Source: Bacillota bacterium (GTDB lineage: Bacteria; Bacillota; Clostridia; Acetivibrionales; DSM-1351). Taken from it: a stretch of DNA of 64,000 nt. Below the pieces are notes generated by a model. That model was not told the DNA's origin and did not search any database. It saw only the letters and a program-made list of their open reading frames with translations. The stretch's first letter is position 1. The number at the start of each line of letters is the position of its first letter. Below are positions 53,274-62,381 of the stretch, one piece after another. Both the position numbers and the translations under genes were made by a program. The stretch lies in contig JAEWMS010000045.1 of assembly GCA_023393115.1 (NCBI GenBank), forward strand, positions 4,484 through 68,483, read 5' to 3'.

Positions 53274-55100
53274 GTGAAGATATTGACTGCTTTTCGTAAG
53301 GTATTCCTTAAGACACAGGTAAAAAAACAATTATATTTTATATATTACAGTGCCATCCTTATACCAATTCTAATCATAGGCTTCTTCCTGATACTTTATA
53401 CCAGAAAACTCTTATTGGATCATTATCAGAATCAGGTTGAAGCAGATAACTCCCGTGTCAAATCCATCATGTTTGAAGTTACGACCTCAGTTTATAACAT
53501 ATCCGATGAAATATTTAATGATAAGGATTTACAAAACCTTCTGGCGACCCGTTATAGCAGTAAGCAAGAAGCCGACAGAAGATGTGTTAACTATACCAAG
53601 GTGAATAATTATTCAAATAAGAATACTTTTATATCCTCCATCGAAATTTATACAACCAATCCTACAATATACAAATATGCTTCAATAACTCCAGTTACAA
53701 AAGAGATTGCAAAAAAGGACTGGTATCAGCATGGAATCCAACATGCCGATATAGCTTGGAGGTGTTATACTTCATTTGACAGCTGGAATAATTCCTCTCA
53801 AGAATTAAGCCTGATAAGAAGGATACCAATTATATCAACAAAAGAATATGCTGTCCTGGTAATAAAAATCAGCAATAATTATCTTAAAAACAGAATACAG
53901 CGCAACTCCTTATTTAACGCGGTTTCAGTTAATAAAGACCCGGTATTTTTCAGTACCCAGCGAAATTTATCCGGACAATTTCTTCCAATACCTATCGATT
54001 ATGGTAAAAGTCAGTATCAATTTTCCGGTCAACTGTCCTATGATGATAAAAAGTGTATTGCCAATATTTCAACACTCCTTCCCTATTCGTCAAAAAACCG
54101 GATTTATATAACAACTTTGGATTTTGCTGCTCTGCCTGACGTTAACAATATAATTTTACTATGTACTATCACCGTTATATTAGGTTCAGCCTTGCCTGTT
54201 GTATTTATTATTCAGTTTACAAATAAGTTCAGTGCCCGTATTGTAACACTCCGCGGAGAGATGCATAAGGTTAGCACGGGGGATTACCACATCATTGACG
54301 ACTTTAAGGGTGAGGATGAAATATCTGAAGTATATTCCGATTTAAAAGTTATGATTCGTAGCATACAGCAGATGGATGCCAGAATGTATGAAGCAAAGTT
54401 ACAGGAGCAGGTGCTGAAAAACCAGCAACAGAAAATGGAGTTTAAAATGCTGTCCAGTCAAATAAACCCTCATTTTCTATATAATACGTTGGAGACTATA
54501 CGAATGAAGGCTCTTACCGAAGGTAACCCTGAGGTAGCCAATGTAATCAAGCTTTTGGGTAAATCCATGCACTACGTCCTGGAAAACACAGGCACCTCTT
54601 CTACAACATTGAAAAAGGAATTGGATTACATATCAATTTATTTGACCATACAAAAGCTGAGATTTAATGACCGGGTGAACTATACCTTGAATGTGGCAGA
54701 CAACATGATTCTGGAGGACTATCAGATTCTCCCGCTTCTATTACAGCCTATTGTTGAGAATGCCATCCTCCATGGTCTTGAAGGTACTGAAAACCGCGGA
54801 CAGATTGTTATTGAAGTAAAAGCAAAAGGTGATGAGCTCTTACTCATAGACATCTCCGACAATGGTCTGGGTATGACCAAGGAAGAATTGGACGAACTGA
54901 CTGAAAGTATTAACGAGCGTAATAAGAAATCTACATCCAGTATCGGACTTTACAATATTAATCAAAGAATTAAATTATTTTATGGAGAAGCTTATGGGAT
55001 GACAATTAAGAGCAGTCCTCTTGAAGGAACTCTTGTATCCCTTATACTCCCTTTGCACAACGTTATGGAGGAAAATGATGAAGGTATTTATCGCAGATGA
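53274..55100 (+). CDS. Sensor histidine kinase, YesM type
   Basis: A 608-residue membrane kinase. The first membrane segment is at about 24-44, a Cache-like extracytoplasmic sensor follows (to about 280), then a second segment, HAMP, the His-kinase motif INPHFLYNTLETIRM with His400, and an ATPase domain (PLLLQPIVENAILHGLE, DISDNGLGMTKEEL, GIGLYNINQRIKL-like SIGLYNINQRIKLFYG). I chose the GTG at 53274 (GAAGGAG upstream); the longer frame to 53205 has none. Its end overlaps the response regulator gene by 26 bases. This class usually senses oligosaccharides and drives the linked importer. Confidence 0.93.
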   Translation: MKILTAFRKVFLKTQVKKQLYFIYYSAILIPILIIGFFLILYTRKLLLDHYQNQVEADNSRVKSIMFEVTTSVYNISDEIFNDKDLQNLLATRYSSKQEADRRCVNYTKVNNYSNKNTFISSIEIYTTNPTIYKYASITPVTKEIAKKDWYQHGIQHADIAWRCYTSFDSWNNSSQELSLIRRIPIISTKEYAVLVIKISNNYLKNRIQRNSLFNAVSVNKDPVFFSTQRNLSGQFLPIPIDYGKSQYQFSGQLSYDDKKCIANISTLLPYSSKNRIYITTLDFAALPDVNNIILLCTITVILGSALPVVFIIQFTNKFSARIVTLRGEMHKVSTGDYHIIDDFKGEDEISEVYSDLKVMIRSIQQMDARMYEAKLQEQVLKNQQQKMEFKMLSSQINPHFLYNTLETIRMKALTEGNPEVANVIKLLGKSMHYVLENTGTSSTTLKKELDYISIYLTIQKLRFNDRVNYTLNVADNMILEDYQILPLLLQPIVENAILHGLEGTENRGQIVIEVKAKGDELLLIDISDNGLGMTKEELDELTESINERNKKSTSSIGLYNINQRIKLFYGEAYGMTIKSSPLEGTLVSLILPLHNVMEENDEGIYRR

Positions 55101-56619
55101 TGAATCAATAATTTGTGAAGGACTAAAATGTGTTATAAATTGGCAGGAACTTGGATTTATCATATGTGGAGAGGCCAATAACGGAGAAGACACGCTCAAG
55201 GGTATAATTGAGCTAAACCCCGATCTGGTATTGTTGGATATACGTATGCCCAAGCTTCAAGGAACCGAAATTGTACAGCTTGCCAGGGAACAAGGCTTTA
55301 CAGGTCATTTTATTATATTGAGTGGTTTTTCTGATTTTAAGTATGCTCAAACCGCAATTCGTTACGGCGTTGAATTTTATCTTACAAAACCAATTGATGA
55401 TGACGAGTTATATCGTTCTGTAAATATTGTAAAAGAGAACATACTTAAAAAACGTATGGATGCCAGTAAGATGAATCATTTCCGTGAAAAGGCAAAGTAT
55501 ACTGTTCTGCGTGATATTCTGCTCAATTCGGGAGATTTAGCTAATATCAGCCTTGGAGAGTTTAATCTTTCAGCAGCTAATTATCAGGTTGTAATTTATG
55601 AAAACTACAATCAGGATACCCATAACCTCACTTACGATTTTGCAGATCTGTTAAGAGTAACTAATCAGGAAAACAGGTCCTTTGAGCATATTAAGATACA
55701 CGAAAAGGACATCATCCTCTTAAAAGGAGCATTTGCTCTGAACCATTTTCGTGATTTTCTGAGACATTATGACAAAAACCTGCAGAAAGGTTCTCCTCTG
55801 GATTCACTATTCATTGCCTATGGCCGTGAGGTAGGCAGAATAGAGGATATTCATTATTCTTATGAAGATGCCTTAAGCCTTCTGAACCGTCGTTTCTTCT
55901 GTGAACAGAATCAGCATGCAATCGGGTATGAGCAGCTTCCTAAATTTGATAACAATTCATTTGAAATAAATGAAAAAGAAACCAATCAGTATTGTAAACT
56001 GCTATGCAGCTATATTCAGAGCTATAACCGAAGAATGATTGCCGATACCCTCTTTAAGCTTGAAAAGAACTTATATTCTGCTAAGGCTGATTTAGCCAGT
56101 ATCAAGCTGTTTTTAACAGATATTTATCTTCAGATTAAAGAAACTATAAATCATATTTACAGTACTACAAACATCCCTTTTCCCACAAACTCCTCGGTAA
56201 TTGATCTTATTGACCGGAAATACTACCTTTACGAAATCATACTTTTCTTTTCAGAGCAGTTTGAAATGATAATTAATGCTATAGGCAACTTTTCTCGTGA
56301 AAGTGTTCTTGATGATATAGTTTACTATATTGACCACAATTACAGGGATAATATACGGTTGGAAACCATAGCCCCCTTATTTGGGTATAACAGCTCATAC
56401 CTGGGAAAGATATTCAATAAAAAAGTAGGTGAAAGCTTCAACTCCTATATCGATCGTGTAAGAATCAACCATTCTAAAGAGCTGTTACTGCAAAAGAATT
56501 TGAAGGTTTATGAAATTTCAGAACTTGTAGGCTATAAAAATGTTGACTATTTCCATAAAAAATTCAAAAAGTATATAGGCGAAAGCCCCGCCGAATTCCG
56601 TAAAAGAAATAATACATAA
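55075..56619 (+). CDS. Response regulator, YesN/AraC type
   Basis: A receiver domain (VFIADDESIICEGL; phosphorylation site Asp54 in VLLDIRMPK counting from the second Met; KP at the end of the domain) is joined to a central region and a C-terminal AraC domain with two helix-turn-helix motifs (IRLETIAPLFGYNSSYLGKI and LKVYEISELVGYKNVDYFHK). Two ATGs, 55075 and 55078, follow GGAGG. It overlaps the kinase gene, proving joint expression. The likely target is the importer/fucosidase operon just downstream on the opposite strand. Confidence 0.95.
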   Translation: MMKVFIADDESIICEGLKCVINWQELGFIICGEANNGEDTLKGIIELNPDLVLLDIRMPKLQGTEIVQLAREQGFTGHFIILSGFSDFKYAQTAIRYGVEFYLTKPIDDDELYRSVNIVKENILKKRMDASKMNHFREKAKYTVLRDILLNSGDLANISLGEFNLSAANYQVVIYENYNQDTHNLTYDFADLLRVTNQENRSFEHIKIHEKDIILLKGAFALNHFRDFLRHYDKNLQKGSPLDSLFIAYGREVGRIEDIHYSYEDALSLLNRRFFCEQNQHAIGYEQLPKFDNNSFEINEKETNQYCKLLCSYIQSYNRRMIADTLFKLEKNLYSAKADLASIKLFLTDIYLQIKETINHIYSTTNIPFPTNSSVIDLIDRKYYLYEIILFFSEQFEMIINAIGNFSRESVLDDIVYYIDHNYRDNIRLETIAPLFGYNSSYLGKIFNKKVGESFNSYIDRVRINHSKELLLQKNLKVYEISELVGYKNVDYFHKKFKKYIGESPAEFRKRNNT

Positions 56620-56627
56620 CATGCTAA

Positions 56628-58094
56628 TCAATTTATTTTGATTTTGAATACTATCGGCTTAATACTTTTGACAGTTTTAGTCTGTAGAAATAGTCCTTCC
56701 GTGTTTCTTGTCCAAACAGGAGTTTCGTTAAATCCAAGAATACTAATAGCTGATATTATGCCATGAAATTCCGGAACATTTTGATTGGGTGATTCCGCCA
56801 GTGATCTTATTATAATCTTTCCATCCTCAGGATATTTCATAACTGCGGCATACAGGCAATCTCCTCTGACTGTGAAGCGGAAGTCTTCACTTGTGTATAC
56901 TGTGGACTTATTATCGGTAAACTGTCCTTCAATTTCTTTTGTCGGACCCTCGCCAGATTTGCGCCACACCTTGCTGTCATATATTGCTTCACCATTTATC
57001 TTAAGCCATGCACCAACATCCCTTAATATCGCTGCATCTCCATCAGGGATGGATCCATCCGCTCTGGGACCGATATTCAAAAGCATATTGCCATTCTTGC
57101 TGACAATATCTATCAGGTCACAGATTATTTCAGTGGAGGTTTTATAATCCAACGTATCGGTATAACACCATGAATTCCTTGCTACTGCTGTGTCTGTCTG
57201 CCAGTAATACGGCTTGGGGTCTGCAAATTTTCCACGTTCCACTTCAACGATTCCGGTTCCAAACATCAGCGCATCATGCTTGTAGCATACGGCAACCCTT
57301 TCTCCCCACTCCAGGCCCCGATTGTAATAGTATGCTGTCAGTTTACGCAGATATGGTTTGAATGCCGCATGCTGAGCCCACCAGTCAAAATAGAGTATTC
57401 CGGGCTTGTATTGATCGACTATTTCACTGGTTCGAATCAACCAATCCTGCAGAAATTCATCTGTCGGATATGGTTCACTAAACAGATCCTGATTGTCCGG
57501 TTCAGGCATAGCTGGCCAATAAAAATCTCCTCGTTTTAAAGGTTCCTTTATATCACTGTTAAAGTCCTTACCATGACCCATGAAAAACCAGTGTTCGGCG
57601 CGGTGTGAGGAAGTGCAGAAAACAAGGCCCTCATGTTCAAGAGCTTCCTTAAGTTCTCCAAGTACATCTCTCTTTGGCCCCATTTCATATGCATTATAGC
57701 TGCTAATTGAACTTTTATACATCTGAAAGCCATCGTGATGTTCCGCTACCTGAAAAACATACCTTGCCCCTGCCTCACTAAACATTTTTGCCCATTCTTT
57801 CGGATTAAACCTGCTACCGGTAAACATGGGTATGAAATCTTTATAGCCAAAATCCCTCTGTGGACCATAAGTTTTAATATGATGCTTATATGCAGGCGTT
57901 CCTTGCATATACATGTTTCTGGAATACCATTCATTAGAAAATTCAGGGACACTATACAGGCCCCAGTGAATGAAAATTCCAAACTTGGCCTTTTTAAACC
58001 ACAGGGGCACATCAAAATCCGTCAGGGAATTCCAATTGTCTTTGTAATATCCTTTTTCAATTACTTCATCAATAAGTCTCAAATACTCTTTCAC
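56628..58094 (-). CDS. Alpha-L-fucosidase, glycoside hydrolase family 29
   Basis: A 488-residue retaining alpha-fucosidase without a signal peptide. The N-terminal barrel begins WFKKAKFGIFIHWGLYSVP, and EHHDGFQMYKS follows. The nucleophile is Asp237 in GILYFDWWAQH, and NMLLNIGPRADG is a family signature. The exact linkage (alpha-1,2 or 1,3/4) is not readable. It is read from the minus strand after the SBP gene, from which the terminator at 58135-58191 separates it. It converges with yesN, 8 bases between the stops. Together with the GH31 xylosidase this suggests fucosylated xyloglucan. Confidence 0.92.
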   Translation of the reverse strand: MKEYLRLIDEVIEKGYYKDNWNSLTDFDVPLWFKKAKFGIFIHWGLYSVPEFSNEWYSRNMYMQGTPAYKHHIKTYGPQRDFGYKDFIPMFTGSRFNPKEWAKMFSEAGARYVFQVAEHHDGFQMYKSSISSYNAYEMGPKRDVLGELKEALEHEGLVFCTSSHRAEHWFFMGHGKDFNSDIKEPLKRGDFYWPAMPEPDNQDLFSEPYPTDEFLQDWLIRTSEIVDQYKPGILYFDWWAQHAAFKPYLRKLTAYYYNRGLEWGERVAVCYKHDALMFGTGIVEVERGKFADPKPYYWQTDTAVARNSWCYTDTLDYKTSTEIICDLIDIVSKNGNMLLNIGPRADGSIPDGDAAILRDVGAWLKINGEAIYDSKVWRKSGEGPTKEIEGQFTDNKSTVYTSEDFRFTVRGDCLYAAVMKYPEDGKIIIRSLAESPNQNVPEFHGIISAISILGFNETPVWTRNTEGLFLQTKTVKSIKPIVFKIKIN

Positions 58095-58134
58095 TTATAC
58101 CTCCTGTTCCGGGCCGCGCAATCATGAATAACTT

Positions 58135-58191
58135 AAAAAACTTCCCAACCAGATGATTTAATAATATAAACCTGAGGTCAGGAAGTTTTTT
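58135..58191 (-). terminator. Stem-loop between the importer lipoprotein and fucosidase genes
   Basis: An 11-base stem AAAAAACTTCC/GGAAGTTTTTT (58135-58145, 58181-58191). On the minus strand it terminates after the SBP gene and may attenuate reading into the fucosidase. Confidence 0.8.
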
Positions 58192-58217
58192 CTCCACTTT
58201 ATTTCGGTATGTATTGT

Positions 58218-60008
58218 TTATTTTGATGCAGCTACAGCAGCTTCTCTTGCAGTATTCTGATCCTTGGCATTCTTCATGTCAACCTCAAGTACCTTGTCAT
58301 AGCCCAGTCCCATTACAGTCTCCTGCATTTCCTTCTGCAGTTTCTGGAACTCAGCTTCATTTGCAGCAAATACCATCTTCCAGGAATACTCAACAATAAT
58401 TGCTTTACACTGTCCTCTTAATGCTGTGATTTGCGAATCTTCAGCAGGAGCTATAAAACTACATCCTGGTGCAACCAATACCTGATTCTTGTTCTGTAAG
58501 TATTCCAGAGTAGTTTTAGCACCCATTTTCGATTGCCAATCTATATCAAGAGGTGTTTTATTGGCTTCCAATACTGAATCCCATAATGTATAGTTATAGG
58601 GGAAATTAGTATTTGGATTAATATCACTTGGTAAAACTGTCGGGAAGTTCAATGCAGATACTCCATCCTTCCAGCTTCCACCGCCCCATTCTTCAGGAAC
58701 AGGAGTATCTCCGCCTTCATAGAAAGCTTTCTTTCCGAAGTCTGTTAACACAGGTTTACCATTTTCCATTTTCCAGGTCAAACCTTCAGGTCCACTCGCA
58801 TTTGAAGTTTGAGCAGCAGAAATTAAAACTCCATCAGGAGAATACAACCAGTCAATGAAATCTGCCAATCTTTCAGGCTCTTCGGCCTTGCTCCCGATAC
58901 CTATAAATGTTTTATTACCAACAGGCATGCAGCCATATGAGAACACTTTCATATCATCTATTGGCGCAACCATGAAGCCTATACCTGCAGCTTTATTTTC
59001 AGGTGTATTAAATGCTGATTGACCTAACCACGGCCATGGAGAATATAAAATCTGTCCATCCTGATACTTTGTATACATAGTATCGTAATTCTGTGTGGTT
59101 GATTCCGGATCCATAAGTCCTGCCTGATTTGCATCAAAATAGAACTTCAGAACTCTATTGTACATTGAGTTCGGATCAATAATACTCTGATAGTCACTAC
59201 CGTCTGCTTTTGCCAATACAAAGCCCACTTCATCATATCCGTAGAAACATGTCGGCTGTTTTGCCATACACATCATGTTACCGTCCCAATCCTTGAAGAG
59301 AGAGATGGCATAGGTTTTCTTTCCTGTTTTACTTTTTGGAACAGCCTTCTGCATATCCTTAAAAACAGGAATAAAATCCTCTAGAGTTTTAATTTGTGGG
59401 TATCCAATAGCTTTGTATGCATCCCAGCGGACATAGGGACCAAAGGTCAGATCAAGTCCCTCAGACGGATTGGTAGCAGGTTGTTCGGATACAGATGACG
59501 GTATTCCGTATATAGCATCACCTTCAACCATGCTATTTAGTGAATCAATTGCTGCCTTATATTTCATAACATTTTTTCTCTCAGAGAATAGCTTGGAAAC
59601 ATCATATAACAAGCCTGCTGTAACTGTATCCTGCATTCTACCGCCTTCGGCTCCGATGATAATCAAGTCTCCCAGTTCTCCTGCAGCAGAACGGGTTTGA
59701 AATAAGGTGTCTCCTCCACCGGCGACATTAGGTGCAATTATATTAAGCTCCATGTTGAATTTCTCTTTTACAATTTTTGCATACCAACCTGTCATAATTC
59801 CCTGATAGTTTGCTAAACTATCAAATACATCATAAGTGATGAATTTGGGGTATTTAGCTGCTCCTGTGGCATTACTGTCGGTTAAAGCGGAATCTGACTC
59901 ACCACTATTACTTGCTAAGCTGTCTTTTGTGGCATTACTACCGCAGCCACTAAGCAAGGATGTTACCAATACTACTGATAGTACCAAGCTTACTAACTTC
60001 TTCGTCAT
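58218..60008 (-). CDS. Oligosaccharide ABC importer lipoprotein (LplA type)
   Basis: A 596-residue extracellular substrate-binding lipoprotein: signal peptide MTKKLVSLVLSVVLVTSLLS with lipobox Cys22 (LLSGC). The rest is a large CUT1 sugar-binding protein (ISLFKDWDGNMM, GIGFMVAPIDDMKVF, LADFIDWLYSPDGVLI). At about 600 residues it fits the LplA class used for complex oligosaccharides. Start 60008 has GGAGG upstream. The permease genes are upstream; a 298-base gap separates them. Confidence 0.92.
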   Translation of the reverse strand: MTKKLVSLVLSVVLVTSLLSGCGSNATKDSLASNSGESDSALTDSNATGAAKYPKFITYDVFDSLANYQGIMTGWYAKIVKEKFNMELNIIAPNVAGGGDTLFQTRSAAGELGDLIIIGAEGGRMQDTVTAGLLYDVSKLFSERKNVMKYKAAIDSLNSMVEGDAIYGIPSSVSEQPATNPSEGLDLTFGPYVRWDAYKAIGYPQIKTLEDFIPVFKDMQKAVPKSKTGKKTYAISLFKDWDGNMMCMAKQPTCFYGYDEVGFVLAKADGSDYQSIIDPNSMYNRVLKFYFDANQAGLMDPESTTQNYDTMYTKYQDGQILYSPWPWLGQSAFNTPENKAAGIGFMVAPIDDMKVFSYGCMPVGNKTFIGIGSKAEEPERLADFIDWLYSPDGVLISAAQTSNASGPEGLTWKMENGKPVLTDFGKKAFYEGGDTPVPEEWGGGSWKDGVSALNFPTVLPSDINPNTNFPYNYTLWDSVLEANKTPLDIDWQSKMGAKTTLEYLQNKNQVLVAPGCSFIAPAEDSQITALRGQCKAIIVEYSWKMVFAANEAEFQKLQKEMQETVMGLGYDKVLEVDMKNAKDQNTAREAAVAASK

Positions 60009-60306
60009 TTCATATCCTCCCTTTATAATATATTTTGTGTAAAACAAATTACACTTGTTATATTTTGACCATGCTATTTTTCAAGGTACTCAGAGCTCTC
60101 TGAACATTGATTACTCCTTTTCCTTTATATTTCAAGCTCTCACACAACAAAAGGACGTGTTATTGTTTGAACTGAACTATAAAGTTTCAATAGCATAAAA
60201 TCAATTTCACTCTATTAATTACATGAATTACTTACATAAATTACTTACGATTAAGCACTTTTAGTCCTCAAAATAAAGATTGTTTATTAAAATACGTTAT
60301 GCCTGC
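60009..60306. other. Intergenic gap between the permease and lipoprotein genes
   Basis: No gene was seen. It holds a 13-base tandem repeat at 60221-60246 and no clear terminator. The length suggests a promoter or site giving extra lipoprotein expression. Confidence 0.5.
60221..60246. repeat. 13-base tandem direct repeat
   Basis: ACATGAATTACTT (60221-60233) is followed at once by ACATAAATTACTT (60234-60246), one mismatch. Tandem repeats of this size are typical of AraC-type DNA sites, so it could bind the YesN-like regulator; this is inference. Confidence 0.5.
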
Positions 60307-61221
60307 TTAGCCTTTAACCGATCCTATCATAATCCCCTTTACAAAGTATCTCTGGAATAACGGGTAAACGAATAAAATAGGTAATACAACTATAACGGTA
60401 ACTGTCATTCGTACTGATGTAGGTGTTTGCTTAGTGGCAAGGGTCATTACATCACTGTAAGTTCCTACACTATTCATGATTAATGCTTTTAACGAATTGG
60501 CCTGATTGATATAGGTATATAGTAAATATTGCAAAGAATACAGTTTCTGGTTAGTCACATAAATAAGAGTATCCTGGAACGAGTTCCACTGAGTAACTGC
60601 TGAAAAGATTGCAATAGTTGCCAAAATTGGTTTACAAGTGGGTAAAATAACTCTCACAAAAACTGTAATGATACCCGCTCCATCTATTTCGGCAGCTTCC
60701 TGAAGTGATGTCGGAATGGACTCAACATAGGTTTTTGCCAGAATTATGTTAAAGGGCTGTACAATTAGCGGAATGATGTAAACCAAAAAATTGTTGGTAA
60801 GGTATAAATTTTTCATGGTAATAAACATGGGAATTAGTCCTGCATTGAAATACATTGTAACTATAATAAAACGATACCAAAACTTTCTTCCCCACATCTT
60901 TTGCTGAGTAAACATAAATCCTAAAAAGGCAGAAGCCAATACAGTCAATACCGTTCCAATAACCGTTCTTGCAAGTGAAATCCCTGCCGCAGCCATCAAA
61001 CCCTTTATTTTGAATACTTCTATGTAGTTTGAAAAGTGAATCTGTTCCGGCAGGAAGTTTATTGCTCCATTTGCACTTAAGTCATTAGAGCTGATAGTGT
61101 TGATTATAAGGTAGTAAAACGGGTAAACACAAATCAAGCTATATAATCCAAAAAATGTGTAGTTTTCTATTTTGAACAATATGTCAGACTTCAAATTGTT
61201 CTTATTGGTTATTTCATTCAT
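60307..61221 (-). CDS. Oligosaccharide ABC importer permease (LplC type)
   Basis: A 304-residue CUT1 permease with six membrane segments and the EAA loop SIPTSLQEAAEIDGAGIITV with ILPTCKPILATI. Second permease of the importer, 25 bases after LplB. The ATPase is missing from the locus, as usual for this class, which borrows a shared MsmK-like ATPase elsewhere. Confidence 0.94.
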   Translation of the reverse strand: MNEITNKNNLKSDILFKIENYTFFGLYSLICVYPFYYLIINTISSNDLSANGAINFLPEQIHFSNYIEVFKIKGLMAAAGISLARTVIGTVLTVLASAFLGFMFTQQKMWGRKFWYRFIIVTMYFNAGLIPMFITMKNLYLTNNFLVYIIPLIVQPFNIILAKTYVESIPTSLQEAAEIDGAGIITVFVRVILPTCKPILATIAIFSAVTQWNSFQDTLIYVTNQKLYSLQYLLYTYINQANSLKALIMNSVGTYSDVMTLATKQTPTSVRMTVTVIVVLPILFVYPLFQRYFVKGIMIGSVKG

Positions 61222-61246
61222 AACAATTTTCCTTCCTCAATTTAGG

Positions 61247-62200
61247 TTAAATAATAGATTCTCCACGAACTTTCTTTGATATCCAATTACACACTGCCAA
61301 CAGCGAAATGCTGACTATACTCTTTAACATACCGATTGCTGTTGCCATAGATGGGCTCCGACCCATTATACCGATGTTATAAACGTATAGGTCGAGAACC
61401 TGAATGTGTTCTTTATTAAAGGCGTTTTGAAAAACATAGTATTGATCCAGACCATTGTTAAGAAAATTTGCTATTGATAGTAGTACTAATACAAAGAAGG
61501 TAGGCAATAAAGCCGGTAATGTAATATTAAACATTAATCTGAAGCGCCCTGCGCCATCAACCCTTGCTGCCTCGTAAAGTTCCTGGTCTATACCGGCTAT
61601 TGCGGCAAGATACATAATAGCTCCCCACCCTAGACCTTTCCAGGTACTCCACAGCAGCATAGCAAGCCATGTATGAGAATCCCCGTCCAGGAATTTAAAT
61701 GGTTGTGTTATTAATCCTGCATCTATAAGGAAAGTATTGACCATACCGGTAGAGGAGAACAGACTGAATGCCACAGAGAATACCATAACCCAGCTTATAA
61801 AGTTTGGAAGTGTGGTCAGTGTCTGTACAATATTTTTGAACCGCTTACTTTTTATTTCGTTTAAAAACATTGCAAAAAATACTGGAAAAAAGGATGTTGC
61901 CAATGTCAGGCCACTTATAGCAAAGGTATTTGTCATTACTTTTAAAAGTTGTTTTATCTGAGTAGAATTGGTAAACAACATTTTAAACCATTCCAACCCA
62001 ACAAAATCACATTGTGATAATTTAAGGGGCGGTTTATAGTCGAAAAAGGCATAAACCCAACCGTGTAGTGGAAAGTAGGAAAAAGCAAAGGATAAAAGCA
62101 AAAATGGTAATATATATAAAAACATTTTTATCCCCTGTTTATTTTTCTTTCTGGTTTTTTTCTGAATATTACCGATTTCTAATTCTAATGATTGCTGCAT
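61247..62200 (-). CDS. Oligosaccharide ABC importer permease (LplB type)
   Basis: A 317-residue CUT1 permease with six membrane segments. The EAA loop reads GIDQELYEAARVDGAGRFRL followed by MFNITLPALLPT. It begins the importer operon (LplB, LplC, lipoprotein). AGGAGG is 4-5 bases before the ATG. The promoter region at 62201-62375 is shared with the divergent nitrilase gene. Confidence 0.94.
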   Translation of the reverse strand: MQQSLELEIGNIQKKTRKKNKQGIKMFLYILPFLLLSFAFSYFPLHGWVYAFFDYKPPLKLSQCDFVGLEWFKMLFTNSTQIKQLLKVMTNTFAISGLTLATSFFPVFFAMFLNEIKSKRFKNIVQTLTTLPNFISWVMVFSVAFSLFSSTGMVNTFLIDAGLITQPFKFLDGDSHTWLAMLLWSTWKGLGWGAIMYLAAIAGIDQELYEAARVDGAGRFRLMFNITLPALLPTFFVLVLLSIANFLNNGLDQYYVFQNAFNKEHIQVLDLYVYNIGIMGRSPSMATAIGMLKSIVSISLLAVCNWISKKVRGESII

Positions 62201-62280
62201 CTTGACCTCCTACCGTCAGTGTGCGGTCAGTTATTGGTACTGATTGATTTCAGAAAAATGTTATCACTTTTCACTTTACA

Positions 62281-62318
62281 TTTATACTATAAATTTTCCA
62301 TATATTTTATAGTATAAA
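62281..62318. promoter_or_regulatory. Inverted pair of the 13-mer TTTATACTATAAA
   Basis: TTTATACTATAAA (62281-62293) and its reverse complement (62306-62318) lie 25 bases apart, start to start, between the importer and nitrilase genes. The same 13-mer occurs at 18097-18109 in the operator of the winged-helix operon. Each copy is itself palindromic around one base. Confidence 0.6.
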
Positions 62319-62332
62319 TTGCATTTTGATTG

Positions 62333-62367
62333 ACAGAACATTGTATAATTAAAGAACAATGTTCTGT
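62333..62367 (+). promoter_or_regulatory. Operator of the nitrilase-tetR operon with the -10 box between its arms
   Basis: Perfect 12-base arms ACAGAACATTGT (62333-62344) and ACAATGTTCTGT (62356-62367), spacer 11 bases. A TATAAT (62344-62349) starts between the arms; a weak TTGCAT -35 (62319-62324) is 19 bases upstream. TetR binding here would block polymerase. Confidence 0.75.
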
Positions 62368-62381
62368 AGGGAGGATTGCAT

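Noticed and set aside
62201..62225. ACCG/CGGT hairpin next to the LplB ribosome site as a third copy of the shared leader
   Set aside because: Short and not similar in sequence to the valS and ABC ATPase leaders.
62332..62349. TTGACA and TATAAT before the nitrilase gene as one promoter
   Set aside because: They are only 8 bases apart, so this TTGACA cannot serve that -10 box; a weaker TTGCAT upstream is more likely.
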